A stretch of 64,000 nt of DNA. Origin: Bacteroidia bacterium 43-41 (GTDB lineage Bacteria; Bacteroidota; Bacteroidia; Bacteroidales; Dysgonomonadaceae). The position numbers and the translations under genes are program-made. The notes beneath the pieces were generated by a model, which made no database searches, was not told the DNA's origin, and saw nothing but the letters and a program-made list of their open reading frames with translations. The stretch lies in contig MKTD01000052.1 in the NCBI GenBank assembly GCA_001898165.1, positions 1 to 64,000 of the forward strand, written 5' to 3'. How positions within the stretch are numbered: the first letter of the stretch is position 1; each line of letters starts with the position of its first letter. Positions 1-9,732 of this stretch are shown here, in pieces.

Positions 1-177
1 TTAATTATACTTTGACGAAAGACCTTGTTCTTCCGTTAGTATATTTATTAGGCTAAAGTAATGTAAACTAACTCTAAAAGGGTTTATTCATACCGGAAAA
101 AAGGATTTATAGAGGAAATATACGAAAAAAGAGCTGCTAATGTGCTTACAAGATGTTAATTGAGTGAAAATGGAATT

Positions 178-461
178 AGAAACTGTTTTGAATTTTACGA
201 ATTATAGTCGCACTTCTCTCTTTTTTATGCTGTTTTATGCCCTTTTTCGCGTCTTTGAACTTTCCTTTCTTTCGTATAGCCCGCTATACGATGCGAAACG
301 AAAATCCAAATCCATCAAAAAATGACGAAGAAATTGTTGTACCTGTTTCGCTATTCAAAAAAGAAACTTTTTGAAAGCGAAGACATCTTTGTTATCCTCT
401 TTCGTAAGAAATTTAAACAGTTTCTATAAAACAGTACATAAAAAAATTCAAAACAGTTTCT
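178..461. repeat. 284-bp stretch bounded by 19-bp perfect inverted repeats
   Basis: AGAAACTGTTTTGAATTTT at 178-196 is the exact reverse complement of positions 443-461. The stretch has no convincing gene. It contains a short hairpin, CGTATAGC/GCTATACG, at 273-290, and a 64-bp copy of a dispersed repeat at 362-425. The right end overlaps the last base of the stop codon of the leftward gene that follows. It could be a miniature inverted-repeat element or a compound terminator. The inverted repeat is certain; the mobile nature is inferred. Confidence 0.6.
362..425. repeat. 64-bp dispersed intergenic repeat, copy A
   Basis: It starts AGAAACTTTTTGAA and ends AAACAGTTTCT, so its ends are imperfect inverted repeats. 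A second 64-bp copy with the same ends and a similar middle (GCGAAGA, CTCTTTCG-like) is at 46895-46958, more than 46 kb away. Both copies are intergenic. Confidence 0.65.
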
Positions 462-1411
462 TATTTCACATAGATTTTCAGGTAGATTGGCAAGTGGTCG
501 CTGTAACCCCCTGTGTAATGATTCCGGTACGTCCGGTTGGTATTCGAGTGTCCTTCTTTATCAAAATGCAACAGGTACTTCGGGTTAAAAACATCGGCGT
601 ATTCGGGTTTGCAGTCAAATTTACCGGAAAGGAGCATGTGTCCCGAAACAATAAACTGGTCAAACAGCAGCCAGCCGTCGTGGTAGGTTGACCCGATGCC
701 TTTTTTATGCCTCGGGTATGTCAGGTTGTAGAGTTTGATGTTGAGTATGCTGTCGAAAGATTTTTGAGCTCCGAGTACTTCGTCAACACTGTTGTCGTCG
801 GGCGTGTCGTTGAAGTCGCCCATTATAACTATGTTTTCATCTGGATTTTCACTAAGCACTTTGTAAACGGCATTGTGCAGTTCGCTTGCCACAAAGTAGC
901 GTCTGCGCTCCGATCTGTCGGTACCTTCCCTCCGTGAGGGGAAATGTACGATGAAGATATGCAATACCTCATCAAACGTAGTCCTGCCTTTCACATGGAG
1001 GATATCACGGGTACGGTCTTCAATGCCCGGCAGACGAACGAGGATGGGGGTTGATTCGAGGACGATGAATGAATGTGTGTTGTAGATCATGGCTACATCG
1101 CTACCACGCTCGTCGGGGCTGTCGTAGTGGACAAAGCTGTAATGGTTCATTCCTTTTCTGTGTAAACCGTCGAGGATGCTCATCATCACGTTTTTATTTT
1201 CTATTTCGGCCAATCCGATAATATCGGGAATCTCCGGCTTTACAATGTCCTGAATTACAAATGTTAACTTATCTACTTTATCATTGAATTTTTTCTCATC
1301 CCACCTTAACCTCCCTTCAGGAGTGAATTCACTGTCCATTGTATTGGGATCGTCCAGGGTATCGTAAAAATTTTCGGTGTTGTAGAACATAAAAGAGAAT
1401 AGAGTCGGCAT
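461..1411 (-). CDS. Endonuclease/exonuclease/phosphatase (EEP) family protein
   Basis: This 316-residue protein has the DNase I-like metal-dependent phosphodiesterase fold. Visible family motifs are an N-terminal SFMFYNTENFYDT segment (Asn/Glu), GLAEIENK (catalytic Glu), IVIMGDFNDTPDD (Asp-Asn) and GYSDHLPIYL near the C-terminus (Asp-His). The start at 1411 is preferred because the residues of the longer open frame before it do not resemble the family. No signal peptide is obvious, so it is probably cytoplasmic. The substrate (nucleic acid, phospholipid or sugar phosphate) cannot be told from sequence. It is one of three EEP-family genes in this window. It stands alone, upstream of ybeY in the same direction, with a gap of about 180 bp. 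Confidence 0.85.
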   Translation of the reverse strand: MPTLFSFMFYNTENFYDTLDDPNTMDSEFTPEGRLRWDEKKFNDKVDKLTFVIQDIVKPEIPDIIGLAEIENKNVMMSILDGLHRKGMNHYSFVHYDSPDERGSDVAMIYNTHSFIVLESTPILVRLPGIEDRTRDILHVKGRTTFDEVLHIFIVHFPSRREGTDRSERRRYFVASELHNAVYKVLSENPDENIVIMGDFNDTPDDNSVDEVLGAQKSFDSILNIKLYNLTYPRHKKGIGSTYHDGWLLFDQFIVSGHMLLSGKFDCKPEYADVFNPKYLLHFDKEGHSNTNRTYRNHYTGGYSDHLPIYLKIYVK

Positions 1412-1593
1412 ACTGTTTATATTATTTAATTTAAGTTTTGCATATATCAAGAGTGATGTGATTGCGACTAAATCATCATCTAAAGGCTTCCGCTTTAGTT
1501 GCACACACTATTCAAGGATACATGCGAAAGCTGAGTACGTGATTAACATTTGTAAGTTTCCAAAAGTATATTACTGAAAAAGAAAGTGTTGGA

Positions 1594-2013
1594 TTATATA
1601 TTTGTTTGCTCTAAGGCCCTGTTTTCGGCCTCTCTCATTTTGCGGGAATCGTCATCGCTTTTATCGTCAATCCCACACAGGTGAAGGATCCCATGGATGA
1701 TGACGCGATGCAGTTCTTCCATAAAGTTGGTGTTATACTTTTGTGAATTGGTGCCAACTGTCTCTAAACTGATAAAGATATCGCCCGATATTTTATTTCC
1801 TTCGGAATAGTCGAATGTAATGATATCGGTATAAAAATCGTGGGAGAGGTATTGGTTGTTTACTTCGAGAATTTTTTCATCGGTGCAAAACAGGTAATTG
1901 ACCTCTCCGATTTTTTTGCCGTAACCATCGGCAACAAGCTTGATCCAATTTTTTATATCGCGTTTCCTGATTCCCGGAAAATCGATACCTTCACTCTGAA
2001 ATGTAATGGCCAT
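1594..2013 (-). CDS. ybeY: Endoribonuclease YbeY (16S rRNA maturation)
   Basis: The 139-residue protein matches the YbeY/UPF0054 family, single-strand endoribonucleases for 16S rRNA 3'-end maturation and ribosome quality control. The zinc-site region reads HRVIIHGILHLCGIDD, giving the first two histidines of the usual HxxxHxxxxxH motif. The third histidine position is Asp/Lys-like, which I believe is common in Bacteroidota YbeY. Upstream, the segment around DFYTDIITFDYSE matches the family's conserved TDVLSFP-type strand. Length is normal for a compact YbeY. Start at 2013. Confidence 0.93.
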   Translation of the reverse strand: MAITFQSEGIDFPGIRKRDIKNWIKLVADGYGKKIGEVNYLFCTDEKILEVNNQYLSHDFYTDIITFDYSEGNKISGDIFISLETVGTNSQKYNTNFMEELHRVIIHGILHLCGIDDKSDDDSRKMREAENRALEQTNI

Positions 2014-2052
2014 AATATTTAACTTTTATTCACTTGGAGAATTGCATATTTC

Positions 2053-3285
2053 CTATCCGAAAAAGAGGTAGGCAACGAAAACCGCAGCCAAAACGCCTGC
2101 CAAATCCGCCAAAAGCGCATAGGAAACGGTGTAGCGGCTGTTTTTAATGTTCACGGCTCCGTAATAAACGGCAACGATATAGAACGTAGTATCGGTTGCA
2201 CCCTGAAGAACGGAAGAGAGCCTCCCGGCAAACGAATCGGCGCCGAAAGTTTTCATCGCATCAATCATCATTCCGCGGGCACCACTTCCACTGAGCGGTT
2301 TCATAATCGCCGTAGGCATCCCGTCCACCCAACGAGTGTCCGTTCCGGTAAGCGCCACTAAATTTCGTAAACCGTCCATCAGGAAATCCATTGCTCCCGA
2401 TGCGCGGAAAACGCCAATCCCAACGAGAATGGCGATAAGGTATGGGATGATGGTAACGGCGGTTTTAAATCCGTCTTTGGCACCATCAATAAACGATTCA
2501 AAAATATTGACCTTCTTCCGCATCGCTATCACGATAAAGAGAACAATCACGGAGAGCAGAATAATGTTGGCCACAAGCCCGGAAACGATGTTTGCTTTTT
2601 CCTGGGGCATTGAGTTAAAAATGAAGATGGCTCCTGCTATTATCGCCAGCATCCCGAGGAAAAATCCCATAATAGCCTTGTTGAAGATATTTATCCGTTG
2701 TTTGAGGCAAACGGCAACAACACCCACAAGTGTGGCTACAAACGTAGCTATCATTATCGGAATAAACACATCGGCCGGATTAGCTGCACCCATCTGTGCA
2801 CGATAAACCATCACGGTGACAGGAATCAGAGTCAGTCCCGACGCGTTCATCACCAGAAACATGATCATCGGATCGGATGCCTTTCCCTTGTCCGGATTTA
2901 TTTCCTGCAACTCCTGCATCGCTTTCAACCCGAAAGGGGTTGCTGCATTGTCGAGCCCGAGCATATTTGCCGAAATATTCATAAGAATGGAACCCGATGC
3001 CGGATGCCCTTTAGGAATACCGGGGAAGAGTTTGGAAAACAACGGTGCCACGCCTCGCGAAAACAGATCGATCATTCCGCCACGCTCGCCAATTTTCATC
3101 ACGCCCAACCAAAGCGAAAGAACTCCCGTCAAGCCCAGTGATATCTCGAATCCGGTTTTGGCAGAGTCATATGTGGAATTCATAATTTCTGTAAATACAT
3201 TCACATCGCCGAAGAAAATAAGCCTGACCAGGGCCACAACAAAAGCGATGAGAAAAAAAGCAATCCAGATGTAATTCAGAGCCAT
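2053..3285 (-). CDS. Fused SpmA/SpmB nucleoside-recognition (Gate) domain membrane protein
   Basis: This 410-residue polytopic membrane protein has two nucleoside-recognition (Gate) domains, corresponding to SpmA (about residues 1-200) and SpmB (about 230-410) fused in one chain. The SpmA half shows LDNAATPFGLKAM and MFLVMNASGLTLIPVT; the SpmB half shows IPYLIAILVGIGVFRASGAM, MKPLSGSGARGMM and ATDTTFYIVAVYYGAV. In Bacillus the separate proteins are needed for spore core dehydration. In non-sporing Bacteroidota the fused form is widespread and its transported substrate unknown. About eight to ten membrane segments are visible. It is divergent from the helix-hairpin-helix gene at 3361, with 75 bp between starts. 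Confidence 0.88.
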   Translation of the reverse strand: MALNYIWIAFFLIAFVVALVRLIFFGDVNVFTEIMNSTYDSAKTGFEISLGLTGVLSLWLGVMKIGERGGMIDLFSRGVAPLFSKLFPGIPKGHPASGSILMNISANMLGLDNAATPFGLKAMQELQEINPDKGKASDPMIMFLVMNASGLTLIPVTVMVYRAQMGAANPADVFIPIMIATFVATLVGVVAVCLKQRINIFNKAIMGFFLGMLAIIAGAIFIFNSMPQEKANIVSGLVANIILLSVIVLFIVIAMRKKVNIFESFIDGAKDGFKTAVTIIPYLIAILVGIGVFRASGAMDFLMDGLRNLVALTGTDTRWVDGMPTAIMKPLSGSGARGMMIDAMKTFGADSFAGRLSSVLQGATDTTFYIVAVYYGAVNIKNSRYTVSYALLADLAGVLAAVFVAYLFFG

Positions 3286-3360
3286 AATGAAACCATTTCA
3301 CAATTATTTTGTCAAAGGTAATACTTTCGGTAAAATAATTTTTATCTTTACTCTTTAGAA

Positions 3361-4077
3361 ATGCTGCCGTTTATGCATTGGAAGGATTTTTTATATTATC
3401 AGAAAAGCGAAAAAGTAGCGGTAACTTTACTGCTTATACTGATCGTACTGACTCTAATTTTAAATCTGATCCTGTCGCAACACAACGGCCGGGATATAAA
3501 TTTTGCACAGAACGATTCGTTGGTTAAGGTATTCGAAGAGTTTCAGAAAAACCTAAGAATGGATGAAGGCATAAGTCCTCAAGACAATAAAAACAATGAG
3601 GTGCCGCAAAACGATGTGAAGGCCGACGGCCCGGTATTGGATAATTATATTCCCTTTCCTAAAGCTGAAAAGCTTGCCGCCGGCGAAACAATCCTTTTGA
3701 ATTCTACCGACACGGCCGAATGGAAAAAGATCCCGGGAATAGGCAGTTCTTTCGCTGCGCGAATTGTGAAATACCAAAACCTACTGGGAGGCTTTGTTTC
3801 GGTAGAGCAACTGAGGGAAGTTTATGGGATTGACAACGAGATGTTCACCCGGATTTCACCATACATCCAAGCCGACGGGAACTTCAGAAAACTTCAAATT
3901 AACAAACAGGGGTTTAGGGAGCTATTAAGGCATCCCTACCTCAATTATAAACAGGTACAGGCCATTATGAACCTGCGGAAAAAGAAAGGGGACATCTCAT
4001 CAATAAATGAATTGTCTATGCTGGATGAATTTACTTCGGAAGATATTTTTCGGGTTGAACCCTATCTGGAGTTCTGA
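3361..4077 (+). CDS. Membrane-anchored helix-hairpin-helix (ComEA-like) protein
   Basis: This 238-residue protein has one membrane segment (about residues 19-40, VAVTLLLILIVLTLILNLIL), a polar linker, and then tandem helix-hairpin-helix DNA-binding units. The first contains WKKIPGIGSSFAARIVKYQ, a typical IPGIG hairpin, followed by GGFVSVEQLREVYGI. A second, weaker set lies near the C-terminus (GDISSINELSMLDEFTSEDI). The arrangement is ComEA-like and suggests a periplasm-facing DNA-binding domain. A role in DNA uptake is inference, since no other competence genes are nearby. It lies 84 bp upstream of the A2M gene and may share its transcript. Confidence 0.82.
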   Translation: MLPFMHWKDFLYYQKSEKVAVTLLLILIVLTLILNLILSQHNGRDINFAQNDSLVKVFEEFQKNLRMDEGISPQDNKNNEVPQNDVKADGPVLDNYIPFPKAEKLAAGETILLNSTDTAEWKKIPGIGSSFAARIVKYQNLLGGFVSVEQLREVYGIDNEMFTRISPYIQADGNFRKLQINKQGFRELLRHPYLNYKQVQAIMNLRKKKGDISSINELSMLDEFTSEDIFRVEPYLEF

Positions 4078-4126
4078 TTTTAACAATAAATACACTATAA
4101 ACAACTATTAATCAATCACCTTACTA

Positions 4127-4139
4127 AGAAACTGTTTCT
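4127..4139. repeat. Short palindrome AGAAACTGTTTCT
   Basis: A 13-bp near-perfect palindrome in the gap before the A2M gene. The same motif with A instead of T at the centre is at 47696-47708, and its two arms form the ends of the repeats at 178-461, 362-425 and 46895-46958. Confidence 0.55.
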
Positions 4140-4161
4140 ATAATCTTTAGAAAAAATCAAA

Positions 4162-7100
4162 ATGAAAAAACAAGGTTTATTTTACATTTACGTGGCATTC
4201 GTTTGGGGAATCTTTTTCTTCTCCTTTGCTTCCTGTAAGCAAAAAACATCCCCAATAGACCCCGAATTTGCCCGTTATATTGCGGCGTTTACTTACGGCA
4301 ACATTTCGCCGGAATCGTACATCGAGATCGAACTTGCCCGGGAACTGCCCGCTGTGGAATTGAATGCCGAAACGAAAGAGAAGTTTTTCTCGTTTTCGCC
4401 TTCCATCAAAGGAAAAACGTACTGGACAAACTCAAGGACCATACGCTTTGTGCCTGATGCCGGACAGTTGAAGCCGGGAAAAGAATACAAAGCGAAATTC
4501 CACCTGGATAAAGCCCTGGAAACGGAATCGAAATTCAAAACGTTCAATTTCTATTTCCGGGTGAACGAACAAAATTTCTCCTTCGATCTGTTGCCTTATT
4601 CGCCGATGAGCATCAACAATCTGAAGTGGAATTCGGTGACCGGGACATTGCGATTGGCCAATAATGCATCGTTGGAAGAGATCGGTAAGATCTTTGAAGT
4701 CAAGGGTGCTAATCGTGAAGCAAAAGTAAGTGTAAAACCCGCTCCAGACGGAACTTACCAGGTCTCGATAGACAGTTTGAGGCGGACGGATAAACCCGAA
4801 AGCTATAAACTTGTGGTGAACGGAAACGCTATCGGGGCAAAGAAACACGAGGAATTTACTACGAACTTTCCGGCTTTGCCCGAAACCCAATTTCAGGTAA
4901 TTGATGTGCGGGTGATGAACGAAAATAGCCCGTATATCCGAGTCACCTTCAGCAGCCCTTTGTCACAGGATCAGGATATCCAGGGGCTTGTTGTTCCTTC
5001 GGGAATCAATAATTTCACTTATCAGATCGATAAAAATGTACTGAAAATATATCCCGAGACCTATCCGCACGAAGAGGTTACTTTGCAACTCCACCAAGGC
5101 TTGCGCAATTTCGAAAACCTCGCATTAGAAAAAGATTATACCTATCAGCTTCGTGCTGAAAGTGAAAAACCACAGATAAAGATGGGGAAAAATGGAAATA
5201 TCCTCCCCAACTCCAAAGAGTTGATACTTCCGTTTAACGCGGTAAATTTATGGGCGGTGGATGTAAAAGTGATAAAAATTTATCAAAACAACATCCTTTA
5301 CTATCTTCAATCGGGCTCGATGAATACTAATTCTATTGGTGAAGTGCGTCGTTTTGGCCGGTTGATCAAGAAGAAACAGATCCGCCTGGATACCGATAAA
5401 ACGCTGGACCTGACCCAATGGAATCATTTTAATATAGACCTGGCACCCATGATCAGCGAAGATCCCGGGGCAATCTATATGGTGCAGCTATCCTTTAAAC
5501 AGGATTATTCTCTTTACAATTGTGGAGGCACAACGCCCCGTATTCCGGAAGGCTTATCGATGCGGAATTTTGGAGACGAGATCATCAGCGAAGAAGATGA
5601 AGCGCCGTGGGACGAAACATCGCCCTATTATTACGAGCCGTTCGATTGGGCGGAATACAACTGGGAAGAGCGCGATGATCCTTGCAAACCCTCGTATTAT
5701 ATGAACCGCGATCGCATCATCGAGACCATGGTTATGGCATCAAACGTGGGGATTATTGCCAAGAGCGGAAACGAAAATGAAATAACGGTTGCCGTTACCG
5801 ATATTCTGTCCACCTCTCCTCTTTCCGGTGCCGATGTAACGGTTTACAATTACCAGATGCAGGTGATCGGTAAAGGAAAAACCGACGGGCAGGGCTTTGC
5901 CGAAATCGGGTACAAAAATGGGAAACCGTTTGTGGTTACCGCTGCCAACGGAAACGATATCGGTTATCTGGAAATGAAAGAAGAGTTGTCGCTTTCACTC
6001 AGTAATTTTGATGTGGGCGGGAAAGAGATACAAAAAGGATTGAAAGGTTATGTTTACGGCGAACGCGGGGTTTGGCGCCCCGGAGATACCATTTATCTCT
6101 CGTTTATCCTGGAGGACAAGGCGAAGAAATTGCCCGAAGGGCATCCTGTTACACTGGAAGTTTACACGCCTACGCGTCAGTTCTATCACCGGCAGGTTAA
6201 AACCAAAGGTGAGAATGGGTTTTATACCTTCCAGATCACTACGGAACCCTCGGCGCCTACCGGTGTATGGCAGTCTTATGTGAAAGTAGGTGGAACATCG
6301 TTCTACAAACCGCTACGGATAGAGACCGTAAAACCAAACCGGTTGAAAGTGCGTTTGGAGGCCGATTCCATTATTGATGCAAGCAGAGGTGTTTTTTCAG
6401 GAACGCTCACATCGCAATGGCTTCACGGTGCACCGGCCTCCAACCTGAAATCCGAAGTGGAGATCACGCTTTCACGGGCCGAAAATCCGTTTTCGGGATA
6501 CAACAAGTATGTTTTCAACAATCCGCTTTTCAAGTTTGAAACAAACAGTTATAAGTTGTTCGAAGGGACACTTAATGCATCGGGCGTGGCAGGTATAAAT
6601 TCCAAGATTCCGCTTGCCGAAGCCGCACCGGGAATGTTGCGTGGAAACATTGTTTCGCGCGTTTTCGAAACCGGCGGCGATATGAGCTTTTACGCGCAAA
6701 CGGCTTATTATTCACCTTACAGCGTGTATGCCGGAGTGAAAATGCCGGAACCCGGAATGTCGGGTTTTCTGGAAACAGACAAGCCCATCGTTTTCGACGT
6801 GGTCACCGTAAATCCTTACGGGAAAAAAGTTCCGCGCAGTGACGTGGAATATAAAATTTATAAGCTCAACTGGTCGTGGTGGTGGAACAGCTCGGAAGAA
6901 GATTTAGGTTCTTATGTGAATAATACGGCCGTTTCGCCCGTTTCGCGGGGTGTGATTTCAACATCGGGAGGAGGCGGGAAGGTGAGTTTCCAGGTGGATT
7001 ATCCCGATTGGGGGCGCTACCTGATTCTTGTGAAAGACACCGGGAGCGGGCACACCACGGGAGCCGTTTTTTATGTAGATTGGGCTTCGATGTACGGACG

Positions 7101-9732
7101 TTCCAATAAAACCGACCCGAACGGATTGACGATGTTGTCGTTTTCTACCGATAAGCAAACCTATGCCGTGGGCGAAACAGCAACGGTTGTTATTCCGAAA
7201 AGCTCATCGGGAAGAGCCTTGGTGAGCATCGAAAACGGTTCGGGCATCCTCCGGAAAGAGTGGGTAAAAACATCGGAAAATGACGATACGGAATATCGCT
7301 TCGAGATTACGGAAGAGATGAACCCCAATTTCTATATTTTCATCACATTGCTTCAACCGCACGCGCAAACCGGAAACGATTTACCCATCCGGTTGTACGG
7401 CGTGAGAAACATAAATGTGGAGGATAAAAACAGCAAACTGCAACCCGTGATACAAATGCCGGGTGAACTGAGCCCCGAAAAAGAGTTTTCGGTTTCGGTC
7501 TCGGAGAAGACCAAAAAGCCGATGACTTACACGCTTGCCATTGTGGATGAAGGTTTGTTGGACCTTACGTCGTTTAAAACGCCCAACGCGTGGAACGAGT
7601 TTTATGCCCGCGAGGCGCTCGGAGTGCGTACCTGGGATTTATTCGATCGCGTGTTGGGAGCGAATACGGGGATGATTGGCCCGTTGTTGAGCATTGGCGG
7701 CGACGAAGCGCTGAAAGCATCGAGCGATAAAGTAAACCGGTTCAGGCCGGTAGTGAAATTCCTCGGACCGTTTACCATAAAAGGCGGAGAGACCAAAACC
7801 CACAAAATAAAACTTCCGCCATACGTGGGCTCGGTCCGCGTGATGGTGGTTGCCGCCGGAAACGGAGCTTACGGAAGCGCCGAAAAAACGGTTGCGGTAA
7901 AAAATGCGCTGATGACCCTCAGTACACTCCCGCGCGTAATGGGACCGGATGAAGAGGTTTGGCTTCCAGTAAACGTTTTTGCGATGGACAAGAAAGTGAA
8001 AAATGTGCAGGTTTCCGTTCAAACAAACGGATTGCTGAAATTGCAGGGGGAGACGTCGAAATCGGTTTCGTTTGATGCCGTAGGCGACAAAATAGTTTAC
8101 TTTAAGTTGAAAGCCGGGAATAGAATCGGAGCTGAGCAGGTAAGGATAACTGCATCGGGTGGGGGAGAATCGGCGTCGGAAACGATCAATATCGGTATCC
8201 GGAACCCCAATCCGCCCGTTGTCATCAGCCAATCGGTGCTTATCAGCCCCAATGAAGATGCACAACTTACACTCAATCCCGGAAACGTAAATCCAACCGA
8301 TTGGGCTAAGCTGGAATTATCGCGGATTCCGGGTGTCAATCTGAATAAGAACCTGTCGTTCCTGGCGGAATATCCTCACGGATGCACCGAGCAAATCACT
8401 TCGCAAGGCTTTCCGTTGCTGTATTTAGGTAATTTTGTTTCGCTTTCGGATACCGAAAAAGAGCTAACAAATAAAAAAATAGCATCTGTAATTCAGATTC
8501 TTGCTTCCCGGCAACTTCCCGACGGAGGATTTATCTATTGGACGGGACAAAATTATGCGTCGGAATGGGTATCTACATACGCCGGACATTTCCTGGTGGA
8601 AGCCAGAAGCAGGGGCTACGATGTGCCGCAAAACGTGATCGACCGGTGGGTGAGGTTCCAGCAAAAGCTGGTCCGAAACTGGACGCGTACCACTGCCTAT
8701 CGAGGTTATTACGGAATTTCGATGACCGAATTGCAGCAGGCTTATCGCTTGTACGCTTTGGCATTGAGCGAAAATACCGAGTTGGGTGCGATGAACCGGA
8801 TGCGTGAAATCGCGGATTTGGACCTGCAGGCGAAATGGCGACTGGCGGCGGCTTATGCGTTGGCTGGAAAAACGGATGTGGCTAATTCGCTTGTTTTCAA
8901 TGTCCCGGATGAGGTGGGCGATTATAGTTTCAATAACGATACGTACGGTTCACCGGCACGGGATAAGGCAATGATTATGCAGACTTACCTGCTGCTCGGG
9001 AATATCGAAAAAGCATTGCAGCTTGCCCGGGATGTATCGCAAGCGCTTTCATCCGATTATATCTCCACACAAACCGCGGCGTTTGGCTTGTCGGCAATGG
9101 CACAACTGGCGGAGAAGATGGGCTCGGGGAATATCAACGTGGATTGGACACTGAACGGGAAGAAAATGCCCGCTGTCTCCACGCCGCAGGCTTTCCATCA
9201 GGTGGATCTGAAAACGGTGCCCAATCAATCGGTACAGCTTTCCAACAAAGGTAAAGGCAAGGTTTATGCCCGGCTTACCGTTTTCACCCAACCTTTGGTG
9301 GATACGCTTCGCCCTGTGGCAGGCTCGCTGCGGTTGTCGGTCCACTACCTCGATGCCGCAGGCAAACCGGTGGATGTCAAATTGCTGAAGCAGGGAACGG
9401 AATTCACGGCGGTGGTTACCGTTCAGAATTCGATGGAACAATCGTTTACCGATTTAGCATTGGTGCAGATTTTCCCATCGGGCTGGGAGATTTTCAACGA
9501 GCGTTTGACGGGCACCCAATCAGCTGCCGAAACCTATAATTATCGCGATATCCGCGATGACCGGGTACTGACCTATTTTAATCTGGATGCCGGACAATCG
9601 GCCACGTTCCGTGTGAGGTTGCAAGCGGCTTATCGGGGCAGTTATTATCTGCCTGCCGTTTCGTGCCAGGCTATGTACCAACCGCGTGAACAGGCACGGA
9701 CGAGTGGGATGTGGATTGAAGTGAAGGAATGA
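4162..9732 (+). CDS. Bacterial alpha-2-macroglobulin lipoprotein with thioester
   Basis: The 1856-residue protein is a bacterial A2M of the YfhM type, thought to trap proteases in the periplasm once the outer membrane is breached. A lipoprotein signal ends SFAS-Cys25. Macroglobulin-like beta domains fill the N-terminal two thirds. The segment GLKGYVYGERGVWRPGDTIYL is the typical MG domain, and TYTLAIVDEGLLDLT precedes the bait-like part. The thioester motif YPHGCTEQ is intact, with Cys1408 and the Gln three residues later. A helical thioester domain and a receptor-binding-like beta domain follow. The stop overlaps the pbpC start by 4 bp, the classic A2M-PBP1C operon, linking protease defence to peptidoglycan repair. 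Confidence 0.95.
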   Translation: MKKQGLFYIYVAFVWGIFFFSFASCKQKTSPIDPEFARYIAAFTYGNISPESYIEIELARELPAVELNAETKEKFFSFSPSIKGKTYWTNSRTIRFVPDAGQLKPGKEYKAKFHLDKALETESKFKTFNFYFRVNEQNFSFDLLPYSPMSINNLKWNSVTGTLRLANNASLEEIGKIFEVKGANREAKVSVKPAPDGTYQVSIDSLRRTDKPESYKLVVNGNAIGAKKHEEFTTNFPALPETQFQVIDVRVMNENSPYIRVTFSSPLSQDQDIQGLVVPSGINNFTYQIDKNVLKIYPETYPHEEVTLQLHQGLRNFENLALEKDYTYQLRAESEKPQIKMGKNGNILPNSKELILPFNAVNLWAVDVKVIKIYQNNILYYLQSGSMNTNSIGEVRRFGRLIKKKQIRLDTDKTLDLTQWNHFNIDLAPMISEDPGAIYMVQLSFKQDYSLYNCGGTTPRIPEGLSMRNFGDEIISEEDEAPWDETSPYYYEPFDWAEYNWEERDDPCKPSYYMNRDRIIETMVMASNVGIIAKSGNENEITVAVTDILSTSPLSGADVTVYNYQMQVIGKGKTDGQGFAEIGYKNGKPFVVTAANGNDIGYLEMKEELSLSLSNFDVGGKEIQKGLKGYVYGERGVWRPGDTIYLSFILEDKAKKLPEGHPVTLEVYTPTRQFYHRQVKTKGENGFYTFQITTEPSAPTGVWQSYVKVGGTSFYKPLRIETVKPNRLKVRLEADSIIDASRGVFSGTLTSQWLHGAPASNLKSEVEITLSRAENPFSGYNKYVFNNPLFKFETNSYKLFEGTLNASGVAGINSKIPLAEAAPGMLRGNIVSRVFETGGDMSFYAQTAYYSPYSVYAGVKMPEPGMSGFLETDKPIVFDVVTVNPYGKKVPRSDVEYKIYKLNWSWWWNSSEEDLGSYVNNTAVSPVSRGVISTSGGGGKVSFQVDYPDWGRYLILVKDTGSGHTTGAVFYVDWASMYGRSNKTDPNGLTMLSFSTDKQTYAVGETATVVIPKSSSGRALVSIENGSGILRKEWVKTSENDDTEYRFEITEEMNPNFYIFITLLQPHAQTGNDLPIRLYGVRNINVEDKNSKLQPVIQMPGELSPEKEFSVSVSEKTKKPMTYTLAIVDEGLLDLTSFKTPNAWNEFYAREALGVRTWDLFDRVLGANTGMIGPLLSIGGDEALKASSDKVNRFRPVVKFLGPFTIKGGETKTHKIKLPPYVGSVRVMVVAAGNGAYGSAEKTVAVKNALMTLSTLPRVMGPDEEVWLPVNVFAMDKKVKNVQVSVQTNGLLKLQGETSKSVSFDAVGDKIVYFKLKAGNRIGAEQVRITASGGGESASETINIGIRNPNPPVVISQSVLISPNEDAQLTLNPGNVNPTDWAKLELSRIPGVNLNKNLSFLAEYPHGCTEQITSQGFPLLYLGNFVSLSDTEKELTNKKIASVIQILASRQLPDGGFIYWTGQNYASEWVSTYAGHFLVEARSRGYDVPQNVIDRWVRFQQKLVRNWTRTTAYRGYYGISMTELQQAYRLYALALSENTELGAMNRMREIADLDLQAKWRLAAAYALAGKTDVANSLVFNVPDEVGDYSFNNDTYGSPARDKAMIMQTYLLLGNIEKALQLARDVSQALSSDYISTQTAAFGLSAMAQLAEKMGSGNINVDWTLNGKKMPAVSTPQAFHQVDLKTVPNQSVQLSNKGKGKVYARLTVFTQPLVDTLRPVAGSLRLSVHYLDAAGKPVDVKLLKQGTEFTAVVTVQNSMEQSFTDLALVQIFPSGWEIFNERLTGTQSAAETYNYRDIRDDRVLTYFNLDAGQSATFRVRLQAAYRGSYYLPAVSCQAMYQPREQARTSGMWIEVKE

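Noticed and set aside
178-461. CRISPR-like repeat array
   Set aside because: Only inverted repeats with irregular spacing, no direct repeats with spacers, and no cas genes.
371-691. 106-codon frame antisense to the first EEP gene
   Set aside because: It covers the repeat and the antisense of the conserved EEP C-terminus.
7639-8265. 208-codon open frame opposite the A2M gene
   Set aside because: Shadow of a conserved domain without start signal or homology.
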